The notes: a model not told the origin generated them from the sequence alone. A DNA stretch of 64,000 nucleotides from Bradyrhizobium elkanii USDA 76 (GCF_023278185.1 NZ_CP066356.1:3960001-4024000); one strand, 5' to 3'; positions 16,675 to 26,007 are shown, numbered from the stretch's first letter. Numbers and translations are program-made.

Positions 16675-19600
16675 TTGCCCGTGTCATCGCCTGGTCGGCG
16701 CGCAATCTGCTGCTGGTGCTGTTCGGCACCGGCTTCGCGGCAGCCGCGGGCCTTTACGCGCTGCTGCATTTGCCGCTCGATGCGATCCCCGATCTCTCCG
16801 ACACCCAGGTCATCGTCTATACGGAGTATCCCGGCCAGGCGCCGCAGGTGATCGAGGACCAGGTCACCTATCCCCTGACCACGGCGATGCTGACGGTGCC
16901 GAAGTCGAAGGTCGTGCGCGGCTTCTCGTTCTTCGGCGTGTCTTTTGTTTATGTCATCTTCGAGGACGGCACGGACATCTACTGGGCGCGCTCGCGGGTG
17001 CTCGAATTCCTCAACGGCGCGGCGTCGCGGCTGCCGGCCGGCGTCTCGCCGACCATCGGACCCGACGCGACCGGGGTCGGCTGGGTCTACCAGTATGCCG
17101 TGATGTCGAAGGAGCTGAACCTTGCGGACACCCGCACGATCCAGGACTGGAACCTGAAATTCGCGCTCGCCAGGGCGGAAGGCGTGGCCGAGGTCGCCAG
17201 CGTCGGCGGCTTCGTCAAGCAGTACAACGTGATCCTCGATCCGCAACGGATGCGCGATCGCGGCATCACCATGCAGCGGATGCGCGATGCGATCCGCGCC
17301 AGCAATGCCGATGTCGGCGGCCGCACCGTCGAGCTCTCCGAGTTCGAATATGTCATCCGCGGCAAAGGCTATCTGAAGGACATCAACGATCTCGGCAACA
17401 TCGTGCTGAAGACCGATGGCGGCACGCCGGTGCTGCTGCGCGACGTCGCCCGCGTCGAGCTCGGCCCCGACGAGCGGCGCGGCATCGCTGAACTGAACGG
17501 CGAGGGCGAGGTGGCGAGCGGCATCGTGCTGCAGCGCTTCGGCGTCAACGCGCTCGACGTGATCGAGAACGTCAAGAAGCGTTTCAGGGAGATCGCGACC
17601 AGCCTGCCGAAATCGGTCGAGATCGTGCCGGTCTATGACCGCTCCAACCTGATCTATGCGGCGATCGACACGCTGAAGCGGACGTTGCTGGAGGAGAGCG
17701 TGGTGGTCGCGCTGGTCTGCATCGTGTTCCTGCTGCATGTCCGCAGCGCACTGGTCGCGATCCTGATGCTGCCGGTCGGTGTCTTGATGGCGTTCGGCGC
17801 GATGAAGCTGCTCGGCATCGGCTCCAACATCATGAGCCTCGGCGGCATCGCGATCGCGATCGGCGCCATGATCGACGCGGCGATCGTGATGATCGAGAAC
17901 GCGCACAAGCACCTGGAGCGGGCGGAGCCCGGGCGGTCGCGGGTCGCGATCCTGATCGAGGCCGCGGCGGAGGTGGGGCCGGCGCTGTTCTTCAGCCTGC
18001 TCATCATCACCGTGTCCTTCATGCCGATCTTCACGCTGGAGTCGCAGGAGGGGCGGCTGTTCTCGCCGCTCGCCTTCACCAAGACGTTCGCGATGGCGGC
18101 GGCGGCGCTGTTGTCGGTGACGCTGGTGCCGGCGCTGATGGTGATCTTCGTCCGCGGCAGGATCGTCCCCGAGCACAGAAATCCGATCAATCGCTTTCTG
18201 ATCTGGATCTACCGTCCGGTCATCAACGGCGTGTTGCGGGCGAAGACGCTGGTGATCCTGCTGGCGCTCGGTGCCGTCGCCGTCTCGATCTGGCCGGCCC
18301 GGCAGCTCGGCACCGAATTCATGCCTGACCTCAATGAGGGCACGCTGCTTTATATGCCGACCACGCTGCCGGGGATTTCGGTGACCAAGGCGGCCGAGCT
18401 GTTGCAGATGCAGGACCGGATCATCCGCGGCTTTCCGGAAGTCGCCTCGGTCTACGGCAAGGCCGGCCGCGCCGCCACCGCAACCGATCCGGCGCCGTCT
18501 GAGATGTTCGAGACCGTCATCAATCTGAAGCCGAAGCAGCAATGGCGCGCCGGCCTCACGCTCGACCGCCTGATCGCCGAGATGGATAAGGCGCTGCAAT
18601 TTCCCGGCGTCTCCAACGCCTGGACCATGCCGATCAAGGCGCGGATCGACATGCTGTCGACCGGGATTAGGACGCCGGTCGGCGTCAAGGTGATCGGTCC
18701 CGATCTTGCCGTGATCGACAAGCTCGCGCGCCAGGTCGAGCAGGTCGTGCGGGGCGTGCCCGGCACCTCGTCGGCCTATGCCGAGCGCAGCCTCGGCGGC
18801 TACTACCTCGAGATCACGCCGAACCGTGAGGCGTTGTCGCGCTACGGCATCGCGGTGCAGGACGTGCAGGATACGATCGCGACCGCGCTCGGCGGCCAGA
18901 GCGTGACCACGACGGTCGAGGGGCGCCAGCGCTTCACCGTCAACATGCGCTATCCGCGCGATTTGCGCGACAATCCGGGCGCGATTGCGGGCGACATCCT
19001 GGTGCCGATGCCGGCGGGCGGCGCGGTGCCGCTCGGCGAGGTCGCCGACATCGCGCCGGCGCGCGGGCCGACCACGATCCGGACCGAGAACGGGCAACTC
19101 GCGACCTACATCTATGTCGATATTCGCGATCGCGATCTCGGCGGCTATGTCGCGGACGCGCAGCGCGCGGTGCAGGCCGGCGTGCAGTTTCCGCCCGGAA
19201 CCTACGTGGTCTGGAGCGGGCAGTACGAATATCTCGAACGCGCCGCCGCGCGGCTCAGGATCGTGGTGCCGGTGACGCTGTCGATCATCTTCCTGCTGCT
19301 CTACCTCAATTTCCGCTCGGTGGCGGAGACGATGATCGTGATGCTGTCGCTGCCGTTCGCGCTGGTCGGCGGCTTCTGGCTGATGTGGGCGCTCGGCTTC
19401 AACCTGTCGGTTGCGGTCGCGGTCGGCTTCATCGCGCTCGCCGGCGTCGCCGCCGAGACCGGCGTCGTGATGCTGATGTATCTCAACCAGGCGCTGGGCG
19501 AGATCACCGCGCGTCGCGCTGCGGAGGGACGCACGATCGTTCGTGACGACCTCAATCGCGCGATCATCACGGGCGCGGTCGAGCGCGTCCGTCCGAAGAT

Positions 19601-19829
19601 GATGACGGTGGTCGCCATCATGGCCGGGCTGTTGCCGATCATGTGGAGCACCGGCACCGGCTCCGAGATCATGCAACGCATCGCGGTGCCGATGATCGGC
19701 GGCATGATCTCGTCGACGCTGCTGACGCTGATCGTGATTCCCGCGATCTTCGCCGTCGTGAAGGGCATCGAGATCAAGGCGAGAGTGTCGGCACGCGAAG
19801 TTGCTTCCTGTGCCGCGCGCCAAGTGTAG
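16671..19829 (+). CDS. cusA: CusA/CzcA-type heavy-metal RND pump
   Basis: Proton-driven inner-membrane pump of the HME-RND class, 1052 aa with 12 membrane segments in two halves and large periplasmic loops. Family blocks are present: the N-terminal PLDAIPDLSDTQVIVYTEYP, VGWVYQYAV, the TM4 region with GAMIDAAIVMIENAHK, GTEFMPDLNEGTLLYMPTT, and TM10-12 with GFIALAGVAAETGVVMLMYL. This ATG overlaps the cusB stop. The tricomponent channel partner is not next to it; the TolC-type gene 3.3 kb downstream (23174) is the likely partner. Cu(I)/Ag(I) is the expected substrate given the copper genes on both sides. Confidence 0.92.
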   Translation: MIARVIAWSARNLLLVLFGTGFAAAAGLYALLHLPLDAIPDLSDTQVIVYTEYPGQAPQVIEDQVTYPLTTAMLTVPKSKVVRGFSFFGVSFVYVIFEDGTDIYWARSRVLEFLNGAASRLPAGVSPTIGPDATGVGWVYQYAVMSKELNLADTRTIQDWNLKFALARAEGVAEVASVGGFVKQYNVILDPQRMRDRGITMQRMRDAIRASNADVGGRTVELSEFEYVIRGKGYLKDINDLGNIVLKTDGGTPVLLRDVARVELGPDERRGIAELNGEGEVASGIVLQRFGVNALDVIENVKKRFREIATSLPKSVEIVPVYDRSNLIYAAIDTLKRTLLEESVVVALVCIVFLLHVRSALVAILMLPVGVLMAFGAMKLLGIGSNIMSLGGIAIAIGAMIDAAIVMIENAHKHLERAEPGRSRVAILIEAAAEVGPALFFSLLIITVSFMPIFTLESQEGRLFSPLAFTKTFAMAAAALLSVTLVPALMVIFVRGRIVPEHRNPINRFLIWIYRPVINGVLRAKTLVILLALGAVAVSIWPARQLGTEFMPDLNEGTLLYMPTTLPGISVTKAAELLQMQDRIIRGFPEVASVYGKAGRAATATDPAPSEMFETVINLKPKQQWRAGLTLDRLIAEMDKALQFPGVSNAWTMPIKARIDMLSTGIRTPVGVKVIGPDLAVIDKLARQVEQVVRGVPGTSSAYAERSLGGYYLEITPNREALSRYGIAVQDVQDTIATALGGQSVTTTVEGRQRFTVNMRYPRDLRDNPGAIAGDILVPMPAGGAVPLGEVADIAPARGPTTIRTENGQLATYIYVDIRDRDLGGYVADAQRAVQAGVQFPPGTYVVWSGQYEYLERAAARLRIVVPVTLSIIFLLLYLNFRSVAETMIVMLSLPFALVGGFWLMWALGFNLSVAVAVGFIALAGVAAETGVVMLMYLNQALGEITARRAAEGRTIVRDDLNRAIITGAVERVRPKMMTVVAIMAGLLPIMWSTGTGSEIMQRIAVPMIGGMISSTLLTLIVIPAIFAVVKGIEIKARVSAREVASCAARQV

Positions 19830-19940
19830 CGCGCAAAAACGAATGGCACCGTGCGCAACTTCGTTTGTCACCCCATCACCAACCCGGAACTTTGGGTCAA
19901 CCGAGCGCCGCCGCGGCGGTCCAAAGGGCGTCCATCCGGG

Positions 19941-20295
19941 CGCTGGGAGCAGATACAGCAGGTCAAGGCGACCCGGGCCTTACCTAATGTACAAGCATCT
20001 GCCGGGCCAGGCGCATCCGCGGCCGGAGCACAAGGCCTGGGACGGCACAATTCTCCCAGTGGATGATCCGTGGTGGCAGACGCATTTCCCGCCCAATGGC
20101 TGGTTCTGCCATTGCTGGGTCGAAAGCCTCTCCGACGACGACCTTGAACGCTACGGCTATGAGGTGTCCTACCAGGCGCCGGCCTCGCGCCTGGTGCCGC
20201 ACATCGTCGGCGACCGAACCGTCATGGTGCCCGAAGGAATCGACCCCGGTTTCGCCTATCGACCAGGCGAGCAACCGGTGCGCGCCGAGGAATAA
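19941..20295 (+). pseudogene. Remnant of a phage Mu F-like head morphogenesis gene, frameshifted
   Basis: The C-terminal part of a Mu gpF-like minor head protein is recognisable: PYLMYKHLPGQ, RPEHKAWDGTILPVDDPWW, then HFPPNGWFCHCWVESLSDDD, with the family's RPEH, WDG and PPNGW-C-C pattern. The piece RWEQIQQVKATR (19941-19976) belongs just before PYLMYKH but lies in another frame, so a one-base shift sits at about 19977-19981. There is no 5' portion. It begins only 110 nt after cusA and no other phage gene is nearby: a relic of a lost prophage. Confidence 0.7.
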
Positions 20296-20611
20296 AGTCT
20301 ATACGTGCTCGTACTCACAAGCCCTTGTGCAGGTATCGAGGTCCGCGGTGCCCTTCCTTATTCAACACATGTTCGGTCATTAATCATTAGGTGTTAGACG
20401 GGAGACGGAGTAACGTCTCTACAGTGCTCAACCGAATTGCTTGCCGGATAGCTGCCAAAGTGGCGAGGCGCCGAGGTCTCGCAGCCACCAGGTGGGGCAG
20501 CTCATGCCGTCGGTCGGCACACTTTTTCCACGCTTAATGACGTGAAGTGCACCCAAACGCGCAGCCCGCTGACTGCGGCAGGCCATTTGTTCCTTGCAGA
20601 GGCGAAACAAC
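20296..20611. other. 316-bp intergenic region
   Basis: No gene or clear motif on either strand. Base composition is less GC-rich than in the copper genes. Confidence 0.4.
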
Positions 20612-21130
20612 ATGCGAATGTGCAATGCGCCACGGGCGATGGCAAAGTACGTTTATGCCTCGGCTACCAACTGGGTAGCTCCTCTTGCTCTAATCAAATC
20701 GGTGCATCTCCTTGAAAGGATTGGACTGGCTACCGTTGGAGCCTCCTGCGGCATGTATGTGGGCGCAGCATTGATGCACCTGAAAGGCGAATTGTTTGGA
20801 AGCGACTGGTTTATCTGGTTGGTGATGCTCTTTGGCGCCTTCAGCTTCTATATCGGGATCGACCTGCCTGGCCGTCCTGCTCAGCGATCAACTTCGAGGC
20901 TGCCGGGAGAGCGAACCACTGGCACAGACGCCGCCGAGATCCTCAGTGCGGCAGGTACTTTCGTCGCCGCTATTACCGCGTTTCTGTGCGTCAATATGAT
21001 TGTCCTTGATCACGTAGTGTCCGACGGTTCGATCGTTCTGATCGCATGCTGCTGGGCAATTGGATGTTCGCTTCAAATTGCCGCGGGCACGGTTAGCCGC
21101 AACTACGACCTCGAGATGATGGCCTCGTAA
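20612..21130 (+). CDS. Unknown four-helix membrane protein
   Basis: A 172-aa membrane protein with about four or five hydrophobic segments (IGLATVGASCGMYVGAAL; WFIWLVMLFGAFSFYIGI; AGTFVAAITAFLCVNMIVL; IVLIACCWAIGCSLQIAAG) and a basic N-terminus. The ATG at 20612 is preceded by AGAGG at about 10 nt; other in-frame ATGs are at 20594 and 20639. No family recognised. Codon use is less GC-biased than in the surrounding copper genes, suggesting this patch arrived separately, perhaps with the phage remnant next door. Confidence 0.55.
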   Translation: MRMCNAPRAMAKYVYASATNWVAPLALIKSVHLLERIGLATVGASCGMYVGAALMHLKGELFGSDWFIWLVMLFGAFSFYIGIDLPGRPAQRSTSRLPGERTTGTDAAEILSAAGTFVAAITAFLCVNMIVLDHVVSDGSIVLIACCWAIGCSLQIAAGTVSRNYDLEMMAS

Positions 21131-21219
21131 TCTCTGCAATGGAATCGGCTCGCCGCAATTGGTGGACGCGAGCAATCGGAGAGGTTGACGCAGACGCGCG
21201 TAGCGAGAGGGAGATCAGG

Positions 21220-21426
21220 ATGAATAATTATTCACCAGAAGAGCTTGCCAGTTTCCGAAAAGTTTTTGAGGAAGCGATAACTTCATTATTACCCATGACG
21301 CTCACGATCTCTAACCGTCTGCAGATTGCACAGAACATCCTTTCTTGTGCCGCAACGGGTGAGCGCGACGAAAGCGAACTGCGGGTTACGGCCTTGGCAA
21401 ACGTGAAAGGGCCTCAACAAATCTAG
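21220..21426 (+). CDS. Small unknown cytoplasmic protein (68 aa)
   Basis: Starts MNNYSPEELASFRKVFEEAI and is mostly helical, with no membrane segment. A GAGAGGGAG ribosome site precedes the ATG at 21220, which decides the start against an upstream frame. It resembles the many small conserved proteins of unknown function in Bradyrhizobium, but I cannot name a family. Confidence 0.6.
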   Translation: MNNYSPEELASFRKVFEEAITSLLPMTLTISNRLQIAQNILSCAATGERDESELRVTALANVKGPQQI

Positions 21427-21552
21427 CCGCAACGGTGGCGCTCTGTAACATCCGTCAGGGAGCGCGCCTCGGCAAGGAAATCGAGACAATTTTTTTCGCC
21501 GGTACCGTGCAAGCGGATCGACGTTCCTGTGTTCTTTCATTGGAGAACAGCA

Positions 21553-21756
21553 TTGAAAAAATCAATTGGCGATCCGGTTGCGGACTCACGCTACGCGATA
21601 AGAATAGCCGAGGGTCGCTTTGTGCTGTGGGACAACACGCGTCCTGATCCGCTATCTAAGCACCGCTCGCTGGCCGCCGCCGAAAGCACGAAGGGCATCC
21701 ATGTCCGCATCGACCGCCTTCTCAAGGCGGGACGAGAACGGCGCAAGGCGCGATGA
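21553..21756 (+). CDS. Small unknown basic protein (67 aa)
   Basis: Reads (M)KKSIGDPVADSRYAIRIAEG and ends RLLKAGRERRKAR, strongly basic at the C-terminus. I chose TTG at 21553 because GGAG lies 7 nt upstream; the frame is open to a GTG at 21529. It may bind nucleic acid. No family recognised. Confidence 0.45.
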   Translation: MKKSIGDPVADSRYAIRIAEGRFVLWDNTRPDPLSKHRSLAAAESTKGIHVRIDRLLKAGRERRKAR

Positions 21757-22231
21757 TGGCAAACGTCAGCAGCGAGACTAATTCGACGTCAACGCAGTGG
21801 GACAAGCGAGCTCGCTTACCTATCAAAAGCGACCGAAATTGAGTCCCACTTGGAGTCCCACTTTCGACGCGTCTGCTGTGCGCCCGAAGTCAAAAACCCT
21901 TTGCGCGGCAAGGCTTTCTTGAACATCCGACCTAGGTGGGACTCCCGTTCGCGAGGACGCCGGTTTGAGTCCCACTTAGGCCTCGCCGGACTGAATTGAT
22001 TGGCATTTTCGTGCGCGGCGCGCCGCCGGGTGACATTCGAAGTTGCGCGCTCGCGTCCCGTCCAAATGCGCGCAGTGGCCAGCCAAGCCTTTGAGAACTC
22101 GCCACTTCCCGGCCAATCCCGGTTGATCCCGGATCAGCCCGGGAGTGTCACTCGAAACTGCGCGTCACACCAAGCGGCAAGGATGTGATAGAAACATGAC
22201 GCCGGCTCGTGGATTTGAACCGGATTGAATG
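21757..22231. other. Intergenic region with repeated GAGTCCCACTT motifs
   Basis: No gene seen. The 11-mer GAGTCCCACTT occurs three times (about 21841, 21852 and 21967), the reverse GTGGGACTC once at about 21936, and a related CAGTGGGAC near 21796. The spacing is irregular. The motif could be a recombinase or regulator recognition site, or a decayed repeat array left with the phage remnant. Confidence 0.4.
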
Positions 22232-22248
22232 ATACCCGGCGGGGGTAT
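22232..22248. promoter_or_regulatory. CsoR-type copper operator, ATACCCGGCGGGGGTAT
   Basis: ATACCC and GGGTAT form a perfect inverted repeat around a 5-bp GC-rich centre. This is the shape of operators bound by the CsoR/RcnR family of copper or nickel repressors. It lies 48 nt upstream of the first gene of the second copper block, where a repressor site is expected. No csoR gene is present in the window, so the regulator would be encoded elsewhere. Inferred from sequence form and position. Confidence 0.5.
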
Positions 22249-22295
22249 ATAGCTGGTGGCGATTTGCAGCAGGCTGATTTGCGGGTAGCTTGCGG

Positions 22296-22775
22296 ATGGT
22301 TGGAGATGCGACGCGGGTGTTGGTGCGATTGACGAGGACAAGGCGGGTACGGGCGGGATGTTCCATCATCCTGGCCTATCTGTTTTGCGTGCTCGCGCCG
22401 TCCTTTGCGCTCGCATTCGGGGCGCCGTTTCCGTGCCTGACCGATGAGGTCCAGCCGGCTGCCGCCGCGCATGTTCACGCGGCGTCGACGCCGATGGCGC
22501 ATGCCGAAGGCGTCGCGCACGATCATGCCGCCCACGATCACGGCGGCATGCACATGCATCACGCAGCCGATGGCGCTGAACCACCGGTCAAGCACAGCCA
22601 CGACGGCAAGACCGCGCCGGGACCGTGCTGCGCGTTGATGTGCGCATCGGCGCTGCCGGCCGATCTTCCGCTCGTCGCCGGTCCCTTGCACCCGATCGCG
22701 ACCCGTCTCGCTGAAGCCTTCCAGAGCCTGCGCAGCGAGGCGCCTGCGCGGCTCTATCGTCCCCCCATCGCCTGA
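22296..22775 (+). CDS. His-rich exported protein heading the second copper block
   Basis: A 159-aa protein with a basic start, a signal/membrane segment (CSIILAYLFCVLAPSFALAF), a His-rich central region (HDHAAHDHGGMHMHH) and a Cys motif PGPCCALMCAS. This composition suggests copper binding in the periplasm. Layout parallels the Met/His/Cys-rich protein at 14290. It may be a CopL-like metal-sensing leader or a DUF2946-type protein; the assignment is tentative. It lies directly downstream of the CsoR-type palindrome. ATG at 22296; a TTG at 22290 is the alternative. Confidence 0.6.
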   Translation: MVGDATRVLVRLTRTRRVRAGCSIILAYLFCVLAPSFALAFGAPFPCLTDEVQPAAAAHVHAASTPMAHAEGVAHDHAAHDHGGMHMHHAADGAEPPVKHSHDGKTAPGPCCALMCASALPADLPLVAGPLHPIATRLAEAFQSLRSEAPARLYRPPIA

Positions 22776-22852
22776 TCTCTCGCTGACATCGTGGCTGCGC
22801 CGCGCGCTCGCGTGCGCATGCCTGTGATTCATTTGATGATCGGGACAGATCC

Positions 22853-23164
22853 ATGTTTTCGCATCTCGGGGCGAGGCTCGCCGCCGTGGCCAACCGGCTT
22901 GGCAACCGGCTTGGCCGGCGCGCGCAATCCATACTGTTATCGCGGCTGACCGCCGCCGTCGTCGCGGCAGCGCCGCTCGTCGGCTGCATGGCCGACGGCC
23001 GGCCGGTCGCCGTTGCTGGCGATCCTGCGGATCCGTCGGCGGGCAGGGCCAGCGTTGGCTACCGCTCGACGATCGCGCCTTACAGCAGCCTGCGTCCGTC
23101 GACGCCGCAGCCCTGGCGCGAGCGCAACGACGGCGTGACCCCGCCGGCCAAGTCCGAACATTAG
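22853..23164 (+). CDS. Small lipoprotein-like protein in the copper operon
   Basis: A 103-aa protein with a long basic N-terminal region, hydrophobic AAVVAAAPLVGCMADG with a lipobox-like LVGC, and a Pro-rich polar tail (YSSLRPSTPQPWRERND). It lies 9 nt before the TolC-type gene. No family recognised. An outer-membrane or periplasmic accessory role for the efflux channel is guessed from position. Confidence 0.55.
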   Translation: MFSHLGARLAAVANRLGNRLGRRAQSILLSRLTAAVVAAAPLVGCMADGRPVAVAGDPADPSAGRASVGYRSTIAPYSSLRPSTPQPWRERNDGVTPPAKSEH

Positions 23165-23173
23165 GAGGGCGCC

Positions 23174-24598
23174 ATGCGATATCCGGCCATCGCGCCGATC
23201 CTGCTGCTGACATCCGCGCTCGCGGGATGCGCCTCGTTCTCGCCCGATAGCGGTATGGGCGTCGTCTCCGAGGTGACCGCGCAGGCGATCGGCAAGGACG
23301 TCGCCTTCGTTCGCAGCGGAGAGGGGGCCGCGAGCGTCGACGCCGCGGTGAAACGGCTGCTCGCACGCAATTTGACGGCGGATGCCGCCGTGCAGGTCGC
23401 GCTGCTGAACAACAAGGGCTTGCAAGCCGCCTACAACGAGCTGGCGCTGGCGGAGACCGATTACGTCGCCGACAGCCTGCCGCCGAACCCGACCTTCTCG
23501 ATCTCCCGCATCGCCGGAAACGGTGCCAGCGAGGTCGAGCGGCAAGTGGTCGGCGACATCCTTGCGCTCGCGACCCTGCCGGTCCGCTCCGAGATCGCGC
23601 GCGAGCGCTTCCGCCAGGCGCAGCTCAAGGCCGCGCTCGCCACCCTGCGGCTTGCCGCCGAGGTGCGGCGCAGCCATGTCGCGGCCGTCGCGGCAAATGA
23701 GATGGTCGCGCTGCTGACGGATGCGAAGGCAACCGCGGAGTCGACCGCGCAACTCGCCAGGAAGCTCGGCGAGACCGGCGGCATGAACAAGCTCGACCAG
23801 GCCCGCGAGCAGGTGTTCTACGCCGAGATCACCGCCGACCTCGCCAGCGCGCGGCAGAATGCGGCGAGTTCGCGCGAGCGGCTGGCGCGCCTGCTCGGCT
23901 TGTGGGACGGCGATCTCGGCTTCCGGATTCCGGACCGGCTGCCGCCGCTGCCGAAGCAGCCGCTGCAGCAGCCGTCGATCGAGATCGCCGCGGTCGGTCA
24001 CCGCGTCGATCTGCAGATTGCACGGATGGAAATCGTCGCGCTCGCCAAGGCGCTCGATCTCACCGAGGCGACGCGCTTCGTCACGCTGCTCGACGTCGCC
24101 GGCATCGACAAGCGGACGCACGATCCCGAAGCCCCGCCGTTCAGCGAGCGCGGCTTCGACGTCCAGTTCCAGATTCCGGTCTTCGACGGCGGCGAGGTGC
24201 GAGTACGGCAGGCGGCGGAGACCTACCGCCAGGCGATGAACCGCCTGACCGAGAAGGCGATCAACGTCCGTTCCGAGGCGCGCGACGCCTACCGCGTCTA
24301 CCGCTCGACCTACGACATCGCGCGCCACTACCAGCGCGAGGTGCTGCCGTTGCGGCAGATCATCACCGAGGAGATGCAGCTGCGCTTCTCCAGCATGCAG
24401 GTCGACGTGTTCGCGCTGCTGACCGAAGCGCGGCAGCGGCTCGCCTCGCTGCGCACGGCGATCGACGCCAAGCGCAACTTCCTGCTGGCGCAATCCGAAC
24501 TGCAGACCGCGATCAACGGCGGCGGCTCGGCCGGCGCAGCATCGACACCATCCGCCATCGCCTCGGTCGCGCAGCCCGCGGCCGGCGGCGGTCATTGA
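23174..24598 (+). CDS. TolC-family outer-membrane efflux channel (CusC-like)
   Basis: A 474-aa outer-membrane lipoprotein (signal ending LTSALAGC) with the TolC duplicated coiled-coil layout: EVALLNNKGLQAAYNELALAE-type first repeat beginning VQVALLNNKGLQAAYNEL, and a second half with FDVQFQIPVFDGGEVRVRQA. AGGAGG precedes the ATG. It is the likely channel for CusBA, though the pump genes are 3.3 kb upstream across unrelated DNA. The next gene starts within a few bases. Confidence 0.87.
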   Translation: MRYPAIAPILLLTSALAGCASFSPDSGMGVVSEVTAQAIGKDVAFVRSGEGAASVDAAVKRLLARNLTADAAVQVALLNNKGLQAAYNELALAETDYVADSLPPNPTFSISRIAGNGASEVERQVVGDILALATLPVRSEIARERFRQAQLKAALATLRLAAEVRRSHVAAVAANEMVALLTDAKATAESTAQLARKLGETGGMNKLDQAREQVFYAEITADLASARQNAASSRERLARLLGLWDGDLGFRIPDRLPPLPKQPLQQPSIEIAAVGHRVDLQIARMEIVALAKALDLTEATRFVTLLDVAGIDKRTHDPEAPPFSERGFDVQFQIPVFDGGEVRVRQAAETYRQAMNRLTEKAINVRSEARDAYRVYRSTYDIARHYQREVLPLRQIITEEMQLRFSSMQVDVFALLTEARQRLASLRTAIDAKRNFLLAQSELQTAINGGGSAGAASTPSAIASVAQPAAGGGH

Positions 24599-24610
24599 AT
24601 GGAGCAGCAC

Positions 24611-25966
24611 ATGTTTTCACGACGAGGATTTCTCGGCAGCGCGGCGCTGGTCACGGCCAGCGCGGTGAGCGGCCGCGTCCAGGCCGCCGCCATTCCCGAA
24701 GCACCGACCATGGACAAGGTGGTGATGCAGCCGCCGCTGCATCCCACCAGCGGGCCGGACTACCGGCCGGTCGTCACGCTCAACGGATGGTCGCTGCCGT
24801 GGCGGATGAACGGCGACTGGAAGGAATTCCATCTCGTCGCCGAGCCCGTGGTGCGCGAATTCGCCGACGGCATGAAGGGCAATCTCTGGGGCTATAACGG
24901 CCAGGCGCCGGGGCCGACCATCGAGGCGGTCGAGGGCGACAAGGTCCGCATCTTCGTCACCAACAGACTGCCGGAGCACACCACGGTGCACTGGCACGGC
25001 ATGATCGTGCCCAGCGGCATGGACGGCGTCGGCGGGCTCAACCAGCCGCACATCAAGCCCGGCAAGACCTTCGTCTACGAATTCGAGATGAAGCACAGCG
25101 GGACCTTCATGTACCACCCGCATTCCGACGAGATGGTGCAGATGGCGATGGGCATGATGGGCATGTTCATCGTGCACCCGCGTGATCCGGCGTTCCGTCC
25201 CGTGGACCGCGACTTCGTCTTCATCATGAGCAGCTACCTCATCGACCCCGGCACCTATCTGCCGAAGGTCAACGAGATGACCGACTTCAACATGTGGACC
25301 TGGAACAGCCGCGTCTATCCCGGCATCGATCCGATGCCGATCCGGCTCGGCGACAGGATCCGGGTGCGGATCGGCAACCTGACCATGACCAACCATCCGA
25401 TCCATGTGCACGGGCACAATTTCGCGGTGACCTGCACCGACGGCGGCTGGGTGCCGGTGTCGGCGCAATATCCGGAGACCACGACCGACGTGCCGGTCGG
25501 CGCGGTCAGGGCGTTCGACATGCTCGCCGACAATCCGGGCGACTGGGCGTTCCACTGCCACAAGTCGCACCACACCATGAACGCGATGGGCCACGACATG
25601 CGCAACTTCATCGGCGTGTCGCGAAAGGATCTGGCGAAGGCGGTCGGCAAGCTCGCGCCCGACGCGATGGTGATGGGATCGACCGGCATGGCGATGGGCA
25701 ACATGGAGATGCCCGCGCCCGACAACACGCTGCCGATGATGACCGGCACCGGACAATTCGGACCGATCGAGATGGGCGGCATGTTCACGGTGATGAAGAT
25801 CCGCGAGGGGCTCGGCCGCGACGATTACGCCGACCCCGGTCCCTATAAATATCCGCCGGGCACGGTTGCCTATGAGGTCGAGGCGCCCGCCGCCGAGCCC
25901 GCGCGCCAACCGCCGGCGGCGCCCGGGCGAAAGGCCAAGCCATCGATGAAGGGAATGAAGATGTAG
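24611..25966 (+). CDS. Tat-exported multicopper oxidase
   Basis: A 451-aa multicopper oxidase, probably oxidising Cu(I) to Cu(II) in the periplasm. It starts MFSRRGFLGSAALVTAS, a twin-arginine signal. All four His-pair motifs of the T1/T2/T3 copper sites are visible: TVHWHG, YHPHSDEM, HPIHVHGHNF and FHCHKSHHTMNAMG (HCHxxxHxxxxM). Met-rich stretches (MVQMAMGMMGMF; GMAMGNMEMP) may bind Cu(I). The ATG at 24611 has GGAG 6 nt before it; an ATG at 24599, touching the previous stop, is the alternative. Confidence 0.9.
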   Translation: MFSRRGFLGSAALVTASAVSGRVQAAAIPEAPTMDKVVMQPPLHPTSGPDYRPVVTLNGWSLPWRMNGDWKEFHLVAEPVVREFADGMKGNLWGYNGQAPGPTIEAVEGDKVRIFVTNRLPEHTTVHWHGMIVPSGMDGVGGLNQPHIKPGKTFVYEFEMKHSGTFMYHPHSDEMVQMAMGMMGMFIVHPRDPAFRPVDRDFVFIMSSYLIDPGTYLPKVNEMTDFNMWTWNSRVYPGIDPMPIRLGDRIRVRIGNLTMTNHPIHVHGHNFAVTCTDGGWVPVSAQYPETTTDVPVGAVRAFDMLADNPGDWAFHCHKSHHTMNAMGHDMRNFIGVSRKDLAKAVGKLAPDAMVMGSTGMAMGNMEMPAPDNTLPMMTGTGQFGPIEMGGMFTVMKIREGLGRDDYADPGPYKYPPGTVAYEVEAPAAEPARQPPAAPGRKAKPSMKGMKM

Positions 25967-26007
25967 CGGATCCGGCTCACTCACCAACCACAAGCATCAA
26001 ACACAGA

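Noticed and set aside
16512..19871. 1119-codon antisense frame over cusA
   Set aside because: Composition is an artefact of high GC; cusA has all RND blocks.
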